A DNA stretch of 64,000 bases from Candidatus Saccharibacteria bacterium oral taxon 488 (lineage in GTDB: Bacteria; Patescibacteriota; Saccharimonadia; Saccharimonadales; Saccharimonadaceae), in contig CP039998.1 in the NCBI GenBank assembly GCA_013099015.1, positions 434,001 to 498,000 of the forward strand, written 5' to 3'. This document shows, in pieces, positions 17,968 through 29,100 of this stretch. Numbering within the stretch: the first letter of the stretch is position 1; each line of letters opens with the position of its first letter. The notes under the pieces are model-generated. The model made no database searches and was not told where the DNA came from. It was given only the letters and a program-made list of their open reading frames with translations. A program made the position numbers and the translations under genes.

Positions 17968-18879
17968 TTACCGCGGAATTTGACTACGACCTGATTGAAT
18001 CCATTGTATTCCCTTGGCTACTAGTAGATAATCTTTGTTTTGAGCGTCAGACCGACCAAGGAGCGTTGCACGCACCATCATCACCAAAGAATTGTAGCCT
18101 TCGGAATCCGTGATAGCCTCTAGGGAGACAGACTGCACATACATCGCACCTTTCGCCTCTAATCCAACCCACCCCTCGTTGCGAAAAGCGGGGCCCATAT
18201 ACGTAACGTCATACGGCATATATGGATCAAGCGAAGCCAGTACCTTGCAGTGAATGTTTACCGCCTTGATCACTCGGTCGAGGTCTCTATTTGACAATCG
18301 CCCAAAAGGAATTTCATTAATCGGAACATCTGCCAGCTCCTTGATCATCCGAGCTGAGTCGATACAATTATTATTTGGATCAACTGGTCGTATATTATTC
18401 AGGTAGTCAAGGACTTCAGGCGTGTACAGCTGTAAAATAGCCTTGGCCTGTTCAATATCCATCAGCTGCGGAAACTGGATAAGGACATCCAGCGGAACAA
18501 CATATTGAGTCGTGGTATCCCCTGGTGTTACGCCAAGACCACCAAGTGCGATTTCTGGATTAGATTTGTTCGCGACAATCAGACAACCGGCACACTGGAG
18601 TTTATGGTCTTCAATATATACGTATTCTGCTCCATTTTTAGTGTATTGTTGTACCCATCCGCTTACCGTCATCAGCTGGCCTATAAACCCAGCAAATAGT
18701 TCTTGGTTAATCTGCACAGTGGCTTCTGGATACTGATGAGGACTGAGCTTTCGGATGTCGGACGTTCGTTCTCGAGCTAAGCGGAGAATAGTGGCAACTT
18801 GCTGATTGAAAACAGCCTTATCAAGTAACGCAAGGTTCTCGGGCAGCGGGGCGGCAGGTGGGCTAGACTCAGTCGTCAT
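17968..18879 (-). CDS. Unrecognised 303-residue protein
   Basis: No signal peptide or membrane helix. It begins MTTESSPPAAPLPENLALLD. A CXXC pair occurs in EDHKLQCAGCLIVANKSNPE. There is a mixed alpha/beta composition with a hydrophobic strand near the end (NSLVMMVRATLLGRSDAQNK). No family recognised. It lies between yajQ and fusA on the same strand. The start is the first ATG after the gap; the region between it and yajQ is 53 bases. Confidence 0.7.
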   Translation of the reverse strand: MTTESSPPAAPLPENLALLDKAVFNQQVATILRLARERTSDIRKLSPHQYPEATVQINQELFAGFIGQLMTVSGWVQQYTKNGAEYVYIEDHKLQCAGCLIVANKSNPEIALGGLGVTPGDTTTQYVVPLDVLIQFPQLMDIEQAKAILQLYTPEVLDYLNNIRPVDPNNNCIDSARMIKELADVPINEIPFGRLSNRDLDRVIKAVNIHCKVLASLDPYMPYDVTYMGPAFRNEGWVGLEAKGAMYVQSVSLEAITDSEGYNSLVMMVRATLLGRSDAQNKDYLLVAKGIQWIQSGRSQIPR

Positions 18880-18932
18880 CCCTTAATCATACGGCGTAAA
18901 AACCAACTGACGCAACCATAACCGTAAAGCTC

Positions 18933-19427
18933 TTAGCGATAATTCACGCACTGCAGCGGCGTGTCATAATCATTTTTACGCACCAGGCTAATGACTTTCT
19001 GCAACTCATCTTTCGAGGCGGAAGTAACGCGGACAAGGTCGCCTTGGATTTGTGGCTTGGCTTTGGGTACGTTAGTACGAATATCGGCAGCAATGCGCTT
19101 GGCGGTCGGCTGGTCGAGGCCCTGTTTGAAGGGAATTTCCCACGTGGTTTTGAGGTTTGAGGTGACTTTTTCTTTGGTGAGGTCGAGGACTTTGCTCGAC
19201 TGACCCCGGGCCGCCAGTTTCTTGCGCACGATATCCAGCACCGCATCAACCTGCCAGTCGTTATCGCCGGTGAGCTTGAATCCTTTTTTATCGTCCAGCC
19301 AGTCAATCCCGGCACTCGTCCCCTTAAAATCGTACCGCCCTTGGATTTCTTTTTCTGCCTGCATGAATACGTTGTTCAGCTCGGCTTTGTCAATTTCTGA
19401 CACAATATCAAATGAAAAACTTGCCAT
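18933..19427 (-). CDS. yajQ: YajQ family nucleotide-binding protein
   Basis: 164 residues, the full length of the YajQ/UPF0234 family. MASFSFDIVSEIDKAELNNV, EIQGRYDFKGTSAGIDWLDD and the C-terminal LVRVTSASKDELQKVISLVR are characteristic, with the two ferredoxin-like halves. Members bind nucleotides, and a Xanthomonas homologue binds cyclic di-GMP; the cellular role here is unknown. A GAGGGG ribosome site precedes the ATG and a TATAAT box lies at 19450-19455, overlapping the downstream side of the rpsG terminator. Confidence 0.93.
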   Translation of the reverse strand: MASFSFDIVSEIDKAELNNVFMQAEKEIQGRYDFKGTSAGIDWLDDKKGFKLTGDNDWQVDAVLDIVRKKLAARGQSSKVLDLTKEKVTSNLKTTWEIPFKQGLDQPTAKRIAADIRTNVPKAKPQIQGDLVRVTSASKDELQKVISLVRKNDYDTPLQCVNYR

Positions 19428-19456
19428 TTACCCCTCCTCGTTTTCCTCATTATAAC

Positions 19457-19486
19457 AAAAATCGCCCGTTTTTCAGAGCGATTTTT
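19457..19486 (-). terminator. Terminator after rpsG
   Basis: Perfect stem AAAAATCGC / GCGATTTTT around a 12-base loop, 22 bases past the rpsG stop. The yajQ -10 box lies immediately beyond it. Confidence 0.85.
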
Positions 19487-19507
19487 GAGTGTACATTTTC
19501 CCGACAA

Positions 19508-19987
19508 TTAGCCGCGAGCAAAGTGCGCAAAGGCGCGGTTGGCTTCGGCCATCTTGTGGGTGTCTTCTTTCTTCTTGAAGGCAGCACCAGCTTCGTTGTA
19601 GGCGTCAACGATTTCCAATGCCAAACGCTGCGAGTACGGCATACCCTGCCGAGCGCGGGCTGATTGCACCAGCCAGCTAAATGCATAATGCAGCTGACGG
19701 TGTCCCTGAACTGGGAACGGAATCTGGTAGTTAGCACCACCGACACGGCGGCTCTTCACTTCAAAGTTTGGGCTAACGTTTTTCAATGCTTTCTCAAATA
19801 CTGCTAGTGGATCTTCTGAATCCAATTTTTTAGCAGCAGTTTCCAGTGCGGTATAAACAGCACGCTCAGCCGCCAGCTTCTTGCCGTCCAGCATTGACTT
19901 ATTGATCAAACGCTGCACCAGCACGCTTTGGTAGCGGCGGTCAGGCTTAAGTTCACGTTGTAGTTTTTTGGTAACTTTACGAGGCAT
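19508..19987 (-). CDS. rpsG: 30S ribosomal protein S7
   Basis: S7 (uS7), 159 residues, nucleates assembly of the 30S head. MPRKVTKKLQRELKPDRRYQ, KVRGGANYQIP-like sequence (RRVGGANYQIPFPVQGHRQL) and the C-terminal KKKEDTHKMAEANRAFAHFA are diagnostic. It follows rpsL after two bases and ends at a strong terminator rather than reading into fusA. Confidence 0.96.
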   Translation of the reverse strand: MPRKVTKKLQRELKPDRRYQSVLVQRLINKSMLDGKKLAAERAVYTALETAAKKLDSEDPLAVFEKALKNVSPNFEVKSRRVGGANYQIPFPVQGHRQLHYAFSWLVQSARARQGMPYSQRLALEIVDAYNEAGAAFKKKEDTHKMAEANRAFAHFARG

Positions 19988-19989
19988 GA

Positions 19990-20403
19990 TTACTTATCCC
20001 CTTTCTTGGTACCGTACTTCGAGCGGCCCCGCTTGCGGTTGTTAACACCTTGAAGGTCCAACGCACCACGCACGACATGATAACGCACACCTGGGAGGTC
20101 AGGCACACGACCACCGCGAATCAAGACCACAGCGTGTTCCTGCAAGTTGTGACCCTCACCACCGATGTAGGCCCAGACTTCGTAGCCGTTGTTTAGTTTC
20201 ACGCGGGCAACTTTACGCAGCGCTGAGTTTGGTTTCTTTGGCGTCTTGGTCGTCACACGCACACAAACACCACGCTTGAGCGGTGCATTTTGGTCGTAGT
20301 AACGCGTTTTCAGGGCGTTGTGAATACGACCCAGTGCTGGCGACTTGGACTTTTTCTTGGCCGTTTGGCGCGGTTTGCGCACCAATTGGTTGATTGTTGG
20401 CAT
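19990..20403 (-). CDS. rpsL: 30S ribosomal protein S12
   Basis: S12 (uS12), 137 residues, at the decoding centre. [40 protein letters not shown] (with the conserved Lys42-equivalent) and [12 protein letters not shown] are present. The residue just before the aspartate that RimO methylthiolates is Pro (P101, RVPDLPG), where E. coli has Lys87 (RVKDLPG), a position linked to streptomycin resistance. Whether that alters drug response is untested. The leader is about 210 bases. Confidence 0.96.
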   Translation of the reverse strand: MPTINQLVRKPRQTAKKKSKSPALGRIHNALKTRYYDQNAPLKRGVCVRVTTKTPKKPNSALRKVARVKLNNGYEVWAYIGGEGHNLQEHAVVLIRGGRVPDLPGVRYHVVRGALDLQGVNNRKRGRSKYGTKKGDK

Positions 20404-20713
20404 CCAATTTCTCCTTGGTTGATTTACTAATGATGGCGATTTCGCCTGATGGCTCTAAGTGAACTGGCGCGCGATTTTACACGCAAAAAACAGCTTCTCT
20501 TAGCGCCTACGGCTTGGATTCAGCAACTCCGCCCCGTGTCTATACCTTTTCTGCCGAGCCCCGCAGCCTGTACACATTCAAACCACCGCGCACTCCGAAA
20601 AGAGGAAACTCTGAGGGTCATTATAACACAGGTTCAGCCGATACTTCAAGTGGCGGTCCTCTTTAGATCTCTTACACGAGGAATACGCCTACTACACGCC
20701 GCGTTGTATCGTA
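20404..20713 (-). promoter_or_regulatory. Promoter and long leader of rpsL-rpsG
   Basis: This 310-base gap holds TATAAT (20620-20625) with TTGAAG 18 bases upstream (20644-20649) on the minus strand, giving an rpsL leader of about 210 bases. Within the leader a T-run follows AAGAGAAGCTG near 20485-20500, which could belong to an attenuator, but no convincing stem was found by eye. An AAGGAG site precedes the rpsL ATG. No gene was seen in it. Confidence 0.5.
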
Positions 20714-22162
20714 TCAGCTATCGCTATTATTCTGATATCGCACGCCATGTGCATCCATCAGTTTATCAAGGTCAGTACTTATCTCCTCAGCACGAGGTAC
20801 ACGACGTGACGTGTCGATATCAGCCTTGAAGAACTGGACTGTTACCAATGCGTAGCCGGGCTTATGCTCATGCTTATTGCCAATATCAACGATTCTGTAT
20901 GCATTTGCACCACGAGGTTTTATTCTGCGCACCTGATCAAGTGTATAACGCAGAAAGAATTCCTCATCTACCATAAAAGTTTTACATTCTCCAACTGGAG
21001 TACATGATTTCACCAGATACTCCATGTCACTAGAGTCCATACATGGTTCCTTTAGAGAATCTTTTGGGTAACGTGTGAACGTCTTTCCTCCAATGTCACC
21101 CAGCCGCACAGGCGTAATCACCGACACCTTCTCTCCATCAGTCGACCGCATGAACCGTTCTGGGTCTTCAGATAGTATTTCTTCTGCTGTAGGTAGTTTG
21201 CCGATACCGGCTTCTGTGTCTGCTTCTTTTGGCACAGCCACAAAGTTACTAAAGGATCCTAAATCGGCAAAATATGGGCTAACCAGTATCTCGTTCCACC
21301 TCGCATACAGTGCTTGAAAATCTCCAATACCAAGTATATGCGCCGCGGCATTCCTCCCTAAAGCAGCAATTCGTTCCACATGTTCTGTATATGATAGATG
21401 ACGAGGCATTGGTTCGCTTAAATCATGCCCCCTGGTCTCGAAGACAGGTTCAATAATGTGCACAGGATCTCCATATATCAGTCTCCCGGCTCGTCTCAAT
21501 ACGTCTTCTGCTAGGTTTGCCTGCGTACATAGATATCTACACGCCTGCGAGCCCAAACGCATCCTTGTTAATGGATCACGCATAGCTTGATGTAGGTCGA
21601 GTAGCCTCTCGCCATGTGCAGCGAGGCGTCTCTCCCTTACAAAATTCTCATAGTCTATTTTATCAAGCACGGTTACTTCTGGAATATTGACATCATCCTT
21701 ATATACCTGCCCAGCCGAGGGAACAAATTCATCGGCATCAATAATCCTTACCTCCCCATAGCTACCATTCTCTAGACTACGAAACTGCTCCGTACTAATT
21801 ACCCCTCCTGGGTTTTCCTGAAGATCATAGTCATAGGCTTCAGTAATTCCGTCTAGTGTAGACAGTGGGCCAACACCATGAGCTACAATAATTTTTTGGC
21901 GACGATCAGCACCCGTTCCGACATATTCACCACTTGCACTAGTATAAGCCTGATTCCATGCCCTCATGAGCGGCACTTCATCCCTCCCCATTTTACCGTG
22001 ATGATTTCCATAGAAAGACTTATGAGCCGCCTCTCTTGCTTCAATGATCTCCGGGAGTGTCGCGATATGCCCCCCTTCACCAGCATACCGCAGGGCGTAT
22101 TTCCAAGCAGTTTCTATATCCCGATTTCCTGCCGACATCAATGGACGACCGCGTTCTGACAT
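20714..22162 (-). CDS. Unrecognised 482-residue protein
   Basis: Soluble, without signal or membrane segment. It starts MSERGRPLMSAGNRDIETAW with GGAGA before the ATG. The N-terminal part contains a Tyr/Gly/His-rich helical region (GNHHGKMGRDEVPLMRAWNQ) and a stretch resembling an alpha/beta domain (DRRQKIIVAHGVGPLSTLDG). The C-terminal part has AYRIVDIGNKHEHKPGYALV. No family recognised, and it shares no obvious similarity with the other unknowns in the window. It lies between the rpoC terminator and the rpsL promoter, transcribed towards rpsL's upstream neighbour in a unit of its own. Confidence 0.7.
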   Translation of the reverse strand: MSERGRPLMSAGNRDIETAWKYALRYAGEGGHIATLPEIIEAREAAHKSFYGNHHGKMGRDEVPLMRAWNQAYTSASGEYVGTGADRRQKIIVAHGVGPLSTLDGITEAYDYDLQENPGGVISTEQFRSLENGSYGEVRIIDADEFVPSAGQVYKDDVNIPEVTVLDKIDYENFVRERRLAAHGERLLDLHQAMRDPLTRMRLGSQACRYLCTQANLAEDVLRRAGRLIYGDPVHIIEPVFETRGHDLSEPMPRHLSYTEHVERIAALGRNAAAHILGIGDFQALYARWNEILVSPYFADLGSFSNFVAVPKEADTEAGIGKLPTAEEILSEDPERFMRSTDGEKVSVITPVRLGDIGGKTFTRYPKDSLKEPCMDSSDMEYLVKSCTPVGECKTFMVDEEFFLRYTLDQVRRIKPRGANAYRIVDIGNKHEHKPGYALVTVQFFKADIDTSRRVPRAEEISTDLDKLMDAHGVRYQNNSDS

Positions 22163-22273
22163 ATCTTCTCCTATATTTTTCTACCTATGATAATGCCCAC
22201 ACATTTTGTAATTGTACATACTTATTATATTATTGTCAATCTATATAACCAGTCTATCACTACTGAATACAGT

Positions 22274-22308
22274 AGAAAACCGCCCCCTATCCATCGGAGC
22301 GGTTTTCT
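22274..22308 (-). terminator. Terminator after rpoC
   Basis: A 10-bp perfect stem AGAAAACCGC / GCGGTTTTCT with a 15-base loop and T-rich flanks, 20 bases past the rpoC stop. Confidence 0.85.
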
Positions 22309-22328
22309 GAGAAAGAAAGCTAGCTGGC

Positions 22329-25300
22329 TTATACAGCCACGACTAATTCCTCTTCCTGATTGTCGGCGAACTCATCCTCGCTTGGCTCGTCGGTTTCCAT
22401 CTCTTCGACAGCGCCCGTTCCTACTGGGATCTTGCGGCCGATGATGACGTTTTCCTTGAGGCCATGCAAGTGGTCAGCGCGGCCAGATACGGCAGCGTTG
22501 ATCAGCACGCGAGTGGTGTCCTGGAAGGACGCAGCAGATAGCCATGAGTCGCTCCAGATGGACACCTTGGTGATACCGAGCAGCAACTGAGTGTAGCTGA
22601 TGAGGTTCTTGCCCTCAGCAGCTAGTTGCTTGTTGGTGTTCACCACCGCAGCCTTGGAGACGATGTCACCGGTCACGAAGTCGCTATCGCCCGCATCTTC
22701 GATTTGGACGCGACTGAACATCTGGCGAACGATGATCTCCAGGTGCTTGTCGGCCACGTCTTGACCCTGAGCGGCGTAAATACGCAACACTTCGTTGATG
22801 ATGTAGCGCTGTGTGGCTTCGACTCCCTTGAGGCGCATCAAGTCGTGCAGGTTCAATGAACCAGCCGTCAAGCGGTCACCAGCCTCGACAACGTCATTAG
22901 CCTTAACGACCAGCTGCATGGTGCCTGGGATTTCGTAGCGAGCCGGTGCGCCAGCTTCAGCGGCGATCACCAAGGTGTCTTCCGCCGCTTCAACTACGCC
23001 GTCAAATGGTGCGACCAGCGGACGAGTGTCATCTTCGCCAGTTGCTAGCACGTCGCCGGCCTTGACGCTGGAACCGGATTTGACCATGATGGTTCGGCCG
23101 TCTAGCGGCAGACGCTCAACTTTACCAGATTCTGGCGTGACTTGGACGATGTATTTCTTGCCATCCTCCCAAACGTCAACTAACCCGGCAATTTCCGTAA
23201 CAAACGCCTGACCCTTTGGTGTGCGCGCCTCGAACAATTCTTCGACACGCGGCAGACCCTGGGTGATGTCACCACCAGCCACACCGGAGTTGTGGAAGGT
23301 GCGCAAAGTCAGCTGAGTACCTGGCTCACCAACTGACTGAGCCGCGATAACACCGACTGGCTGATGCTTATCAACCAATTTACCAGTTGACATATCAACA
23401 CCGTAGCTGCGCTGCGGGATGCCGTTGAGGTTGTTGGTCGACAAGACTGATTGAATCTTGACACTTTGGACGCTTTCATCGTCATCAATTGAGTCAGCGA
23501 TTTCCCGAGTGATCAATTCGTCCTTGTTGACGTGACCTGGAATCGTCTCAGCGGCATACCGGCCAGCCAAGCGGTTCGAGAAGTCGATCATCGTTTCCTC
23601 GGTTTCTGAACGGTAGATTGCATAGCCCTCGTCGTCACCTTCAGCGTCCTCAACCGTAAAGACGTCCTGTGCCACATCAACCAACCGGCGTGTCAGGTAA
23701 CCTGAGTCAGCGGTCTTCAGCGCGGTGTCGATCAGACCCTTACGCGCACCACGGGTCGCCACGAAGGCCTCCAGGCTGGATAGACCACCAGTGTACGAAC
23801 TACGGATTGGCAGCTCGATCTCGCGGTTAGCAGCGTCGACCTGGATACCGATCATGGCGCTGGCGAGCTTGACGTTGGAGATATCACCACGAGCACCAGA
23901 ATTGACCATCATCGAGATACTGGTGTCCATATGTGCCAGCTGATCCTGGAGGAAGGTCGTAATCTTATTGTCCACATTTCGCCAGGCATTGACCGTCAAG
24001 TTGTAGCGCTCATCCTCAGTGATCAAACCTTGGTCGAATTGCTCAGAAATCAAGGCCGCCTTGGCGTCGCCCTCAGCCACGAACTCAGCGATCTCATCAA
24101 AGTGCACATAGTCGGTCATACCGGTTGACACGGCCGCAGTTGTCGCGAAGCGGAAGGCCTGGCCCTTCATGCGGTCGGCGATCTTGGCAGTTTCCTCGGC
24201 GCCGTACTTGTTGAAGATCTGCGCCAATACTTTCTTCAACTGCTTCTTGGTCTGAACATTGTTGTCGTACGGGAAGTCCTCTGGCAAAATCTCGTTAAAG
24301 AAGACCCGGCCCAAGGTTGTCTGGCGCAGCTTGCCCTTAGCATAGATGCGAATTGGCGTTTGCAGCTGGATAGCACCCTTGTCGTACGCCAGTTCCGCCT
24401 CGTAGACCGAGCTAAATGCCTTGACATTATCAGTCTGCGCCTGCGGCTTGTCATACGTCAGGTAGTAATTACCGAGCACGATGTCCTGCGAGATGTGCAG
24501 CACCGGCGCACCGTCGGCAGGCTTCAATAGGTTGTTAGTAGCGCTCATCAGCTCGCGAGCTTCGGCCTGCGCTTCCTCGGAAAGTGGCAGGTGCACGGCC
24601 ATCTGGTCACCATCAAAGTCGGCGTTAAAACCAGCACAGACCAGCGGATGGAGCTGAATCGCCTTACCCTCGACGAGAACTGGCTGGAAGGATTGAATTG
24701 ACAAGCGGTGCAAGCTCGGTGCGCGGTTGAGCAGCACGTACTTGCCCTTGATCGCCTCGTCAAGTGCATCCCACACGACCGCTTCACCCGACTCGATCAA
24801 GCGAGTCGCCGAGCGGATGTTGTGGGCAAATTCGCCCTTGATCAGCCAGCTGATGACAAACGGCTTGAATAGCTCAAGCGCCATTTGTTTTGGCAGACCG
24901 CACTGATTGATCTTTAGCTTCGGGCCGACGACAATGACCGAGCGACCAGAGTAATCGACGCGTTTACCGAGCAGGTTCTGGCGGAAGCGGCCTTGCTTAC
25001 CTTTGAGCATATCGCTGATTGACTTGAGGCGACGACGGCTGCCAGTCGAGCTGACTGCCCGACCACCGCGCGCTGCTGCGTTGTCGATCAAGGCGTCGAC
25101 GGCTTCCTGCAACATGCGCTTTTCATTGCGCTGAATCACTTCTGGCGCATTGAGCTCGACCAGTTTTTTCAGGCGATTATTGCGGTTGATAATGCGGCGA
25201 TACAGATCATTCAAATCAGACGTTGCAAACCGACCACCACTGAGGGCGACCATTGGACGGAGGTCCGGTGGGATGACTGGCAGTACCGTCAGGCAGAGGC

Positions 25301-26177
25301 TGGATGGCTTAATACCGGCAGCCTGCATGCTCTCGAGCATCTTCAGGCGCTTGAGCAGTTTCTTCTCGCGCTGACCCTTGGCGTGTTCGGCTTCCTCGCT
25401 CAGCTGGGCGATCAGTTCTGACAGATCAATTTCATCCAGCAGCGCCTTGAGCGCACTGGCACCCATGCCGACCTCGATCAGCTCATCGTACTCCTCTGGC
25501 AAGTTGCGGTAATCCGTCTCTGAGATCAGCGCACCCTTGGTGAGGCTCTCGAGCTGTGATTTCTTTGTGGTGTACTTGTCGTTAAGTTCCTCAACCTCGC
25601 GGCTTTGTTCCTTCGCTAGCTGCTTGATGTCAGCGCCGTCAGCTTCCGCGAGCTGCTCGTAGCGCATCTTGATCGCCATCCGACCAGCTTCAGTCTCGGC
25701 CTCCAGATCCGCCAGGTATTGGTCGCGGGTGATCTCATCAACCTTGAGAATGACATAGATCGCAAAGTAGGCGATCCGCTCCAAGCTACGAACCGTCATG
25801 CCGAGCAATTGACTCATGGCGCTCGGCGTGCCGCGCATAAACCAGATGTGCGCCACTGGCGCGGCCAGTTGAATGTGGCCCATGCGCTCGCGGCGAACGA
25901 TCGATTTGGTGACGAGCTCGCCGTTTTTATCGACGGCGGCCTCGCGTGAACGCACGCCCTTGAGCTTGGAATCGTGTGGATTGATGTCCTTAACTGGACC
26001 GAAAATTCGCTCGCAGAACAAGCCGTCGCGCTCTGGCTTTTGGGTGCGATAATTGATCGTCTCTGGCTTGAGAACCTCGCCGTGACTCCACTTTAGGATG
26101 TCCTCGGCGCTGGCCACCGCTAGGCGCACCGCATCAAAATCGCTAATTCCGGTCGCGTTAAATGAATATTGCGCCAT
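22329..26177 (-). CDS. rpoC: RNA polymerase beta' subunit lacking both zinc sites
   Basis: Beta' (1282 residues) carries the catalytic motif NADFDGD (in [20 protein letters not shown]), the bridge-helix/trigger-loop segments ([20 protein letters not shown]) and the lid and rudder regions. The N-terminal zinc ribbon, usually four Cys between FCERIFGP and VRRERMGH, is replaced by [20 protein letters not shown] and has no Cys. The second zinc site, usually a Cys after EED and three Cys in SVLTCETRHGVCAKCYG, reads [10 protein letters not shown] and [19 protein letters not shown], again without Cys. The surrounding sequence aligns well, so these are substitutions, not assembly errors. It starts one base after the rpoB stop (coupled). 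Confidence 0.97.
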   Translation of the reverse strand: MAQYSFNATGISDFDAVRLAVASAEDILKWSHGEVLKPETINYRTQKPERDGLFCERIFGPVKDINPHDSKLKGVRSREAAVDKNGELVTKSIVRRERMGHIQLAAPVAHIWFMRGTPSAMSQLLGMTVRSLERIAYFAIYVILKVDEITRDQYLADLEAETEAGRMAIKMRYEQLAEADGADIKQLAKEQSREVEELNDKYTTKKSQLESLTKGALISETDYRNLPEEYDELIEVGMGASALKALLDEIDLSELIAQLSEEAEHAKGQREKKLLKRLKMLESMQAAGIKPSSLCLTVLPVIPPDLRPMVALSGGRFATSDLNDLYRRIINRNNRLKKLVELNAPEVIQRNEKRMLQEAVDALIDNAAARGGRAVSSTGSRRRLKSISDMLKGKQGRFRQNLLGKRVDYSGRSVIVVGPKLKINQCGLPKQMALELFKPFVISWLIKGEFAHNIRSATRLIESGEAVVWDALDEAIKGKYVLLNRAPSLHRLSIQSFQPVLVEGKAIQLHPLVCAGFNADFDGDQMAVHLPLSEEAQAEARELMSATNNLLKPADGAPVLHISQDIVLGNYYLTYDKPQAQTDNVKAFSSVYEAELAYDKGAIQLQTPIRIYAKGKLRQTTLGRVFFNEILPEDFPYDNNVQTKKQLKKVLAQIFNKYGAEETAKIADRMKGQAFRFATTAAVSTGMTDYVHFDEIAEFVAEGDAKAALISEQFDQGLITEDERYNLTVNAWRNVDNKITTFLQDQLAHMDTSISMMVNSGARGDISNVKLASAMIGIQVDAANREIELPIRSSYTGGLSSLEAFVATRGARKGLIDTALKTADSGYLTRRLVDVAQDVFTVEDAEGDDEGYAIYRSETEETMIDFSNRLAGRYAAETIPGHVNKDELITREIADSIDDDESVQSVKIQSVLSTNNLNGIPQRSYGVDMSTGKLVDKHQPVGVIAAQSVGEPGTQLTLRTFHNSGVAGGDITQGLPRVEELFEARTPKGQAFVTEIAGLVDVWEDGKKYIVQVTPESGKVERLPLDGRTIMVKSGSSVKAGDVLATGEDDTRPLVAPFDGVVEAAEDTLVIAAEAGAPARYEIPGTMQLVVKANDVVEAGDRLTAGSLNLHDLMRLKGVEATQRYIINEVLRIYAAQGQDVADKHLEIIVRQMFSRVQIEDAGDSDFVTGDIVSKAAVVNTNKQLAAEGKNLISYTQLLLGITKVSIWSDSWLSAASFQDTTRVLINAAVSGRADHLHGLKENVIIGRKIPVGTGAVEEMETDEPSEDEFADNQEEELVVAV

Positions 26178-26178
26178 C

Positions 26179-29100
26179 TTACGCCTCCTCCTTTATTTCT
26201 TCTACTTCGTCAATATCTTGTACGCTCATGCCGGCCTCGATGTCGCCGATGTCGTCTGATTCGTCTAAGTAAACTTGGTCGTCGTCATCGTCGTCGCTTA
26301 CGGCTTGTGGCACAGTCTTATCAGCTGGGCCGCTTGAAGCAATGACATGCTCAGCGTCAACCACGCCACCCTCATCAAGCAGGTCAACCCGAAGGCCCAA
26401 GCCCTGCAGTTCCTTGACGAGCACGTTGAAGGATTCTGGCAGTTTCGGCCCGACGATTGGTTCGTCCTTGATGATAGACTCGTAGGCCTTGGCACGGCCA
26501 TAGACGTCGTCAGACTTGATGGTTAGCATTTCCTGCAAGGTTGCAGCGGCACCGTAGGCCTCCAATGCCCAGACCTCCATCTCGCCGAAGCGCTGACCAC
26601 CGTTTTGCGCTTTACCACCGAGTGGCTGCTGGGTGACCATGGTGTACGGGCCAGTTGAACGAGCGTGAATCTTGTCAGACACCATGTGGTGCAATTTGAT
26701 CATGTGCATGACACCAACTGTGGTACGTTCCTCGAACGCCTCACCGGTGCGACCATCAAAGAGTTGTGATTTACCATCGCGGGCAAATCCTGCTTTTTCT
26801 AATTCATCAGAAATCGTCGCTGACGGCACACCATCAAACGATGGGGTTGCCACGCGGTAGCCCAAGGCCTTTGCTGCCATACCGAGGTGCGTTTCAAACA
26901 GCTGACCGAGGTTCATGCGGCTCGGCACACCCAGCGGGTTTAAGATCACGTCAACTGGTGTACCATCCTCCATGAATGGCATATCCTCGACCGGCAGTAC
27001 CCGTGCGACCACACCCTTGTTACCGAAGCGGCCGGCCATCTTGTCACCGACGCCAATTTTGCGCATCTGTGCCACAAAGATTTGGATTTGCATCAACACG
27101 CCGGCCTTGAGCTCGTGGCCATTCTCGCGGCTAAAGATCTTGACACCGACGACCTTGCCGCCACCAGCATTGTTCATGCGCTGCGAGGTATCGCGCACGT
27201 CCTTGGCTTTTTCACCAAAGATGGCGCGCAGCAGACGCTCCTCAGAGCTGAGTTCCTGCTCGCCCTTTGGTGTAATCTTACCGACCAGCACGTCACCGGC
27301 CTTGACCTCAGAACCGATTTGCACGATACCGTTTTCATCAAGGTGGCGCAGACTATCCTCCGACACATTCGGAATGTCGCGGGTGACGATCTCTGGGCCG
27401 AGCTTGGTCTCGCGAACCTCCACGTTATAATCCTTGATGTTAATACTGGTCAAGCGATCGTCCTCCACCAAGCGGCGGCTGAGGATAATCGCGTCCTCCA
27501 TGTTGTAGCCGCCCCACGGCATAAAGGCCACCGTCAGGTTCCGTCCCAGCGCGATCTCGCCCTCGGCAATCGACGCACCCTCGACGAGGATGTCGCCTTG
27601 CTTGACCGTATCGCCACGGGCTACGCGAACCTTTTGGTTGTAGCAGCGATCGTCATTATTCTTGACAAAGTGCCGTAGCGTATAGACCTTGACGCCATCA
27701 GCGTACTTGACATGAATTTCGTCAGCGTCAGCCCGCACCACTTCGCCATCAGCCTCGGCCTGGATCAGGTGGCCACTATTCTCGGCCACCGCCTGCTCAA
27801 TGCCAGTACCAACAACCGCTGGCTCTGGCGTGAGCAGCGGCACTGCTTGGCGCTGCATGTTCGAGCCGGTCAAGGCGCGGTCAACACGGGTTTTCTCAAT
27901 AAATGGCACCAGCGCCGCCGTCGAGCCGAGGATCTGCTTGTGAGCAGCGTCCATAAAGGTAACTTCTTCGACGTCAACCTGACCTGGCTGGAGGAATTTG
28001 CGGGCGCTGACGCGGCTGTCGGTGAACGACTTGTCATCATTCAAGCGCGCCCCGGCATCAGCGATAACTTCGCTGGCTTCCTGAGCGGCATCCAGATAGA
28101 CCACTTCGTCTGTCACCCGACCATCAGTGACGCGCAGGTACGGCGTCTCGATAAAGCCATACTCATTGACCCGCGCGTAGGTAGCCAAGTTCAGCACCAG
28201 ACCAACGTTGGCACCCTCTGGCGTCTCCACCGAACAGATGCGGCCGTAGTGCGTTGGGTGAGCGTCGCGCACGTCAAATCCAGCGCGCTCACGACTCAGA
28301 CCACCAGGGCCCATCGAGCTCAATCGGCGCTTGTGGCTGAGCTCGGACAGTGGATTAACCTCATCAAGGAGCTGACTCAGCTGCGAGCTGGTAAAGAACT
28401 CGCGCACTGCTGCTACCACTGGCCGCGCATTGATCAATTGGCTCGGCGTGACGTTCTCCATATCGGCCACGCTCATCCGGTCCATGGCGTTGCGCTGCAT
28501 CCTGAGCATACCGACGCGGAACTGACGGGCAATCAGCTCGCCGACTAACTTGACGCGGCGATTACTCAGCGCATCGATGTCATCAGCTGGCTCCTGGGTG
28601 TTGTTGAGGCGAATAATCTCGCGGATGATGGCCACTAGGTCGCTCATCTGGAAGATACGATTCTCAGCGGTGTTAGCAACGTCGAGACCCAGGCGCTGGT
28701 TCATCTTGTACCGGCCAACTCGACTATAATCAAATCGCTTGAAATCAAAGAACATTCGCTCAATCATCTGGCGCGCATTATCAACTGTCGCCAAGTCGCC
28801 CGGCCGCAGGCGACGATAGACTTCGATCAGCGCTTCATTGGCGCCACGCGCAGTATCTTTCTCGAGCGTTTCCTGAATGTAGCTGGTCTCGCCCGTATCA
28901 ATGTCGGCAAACAGTTCGCGAATTTCCGAAGTTTTTGGATGACCCAAAGCCCGCAGCAATGTCGTCACTGGCAATTTACGGCGGCGGTCAATCTTGACGT
29001 AAATCGTGCCATTAGTCGCCGTTTCAAACTCCAGCCAGGCACCACGACCTGGGATCATCTTGGCACCGTAATAGTTACGACCAGCCACGGTGTCAGCGGT

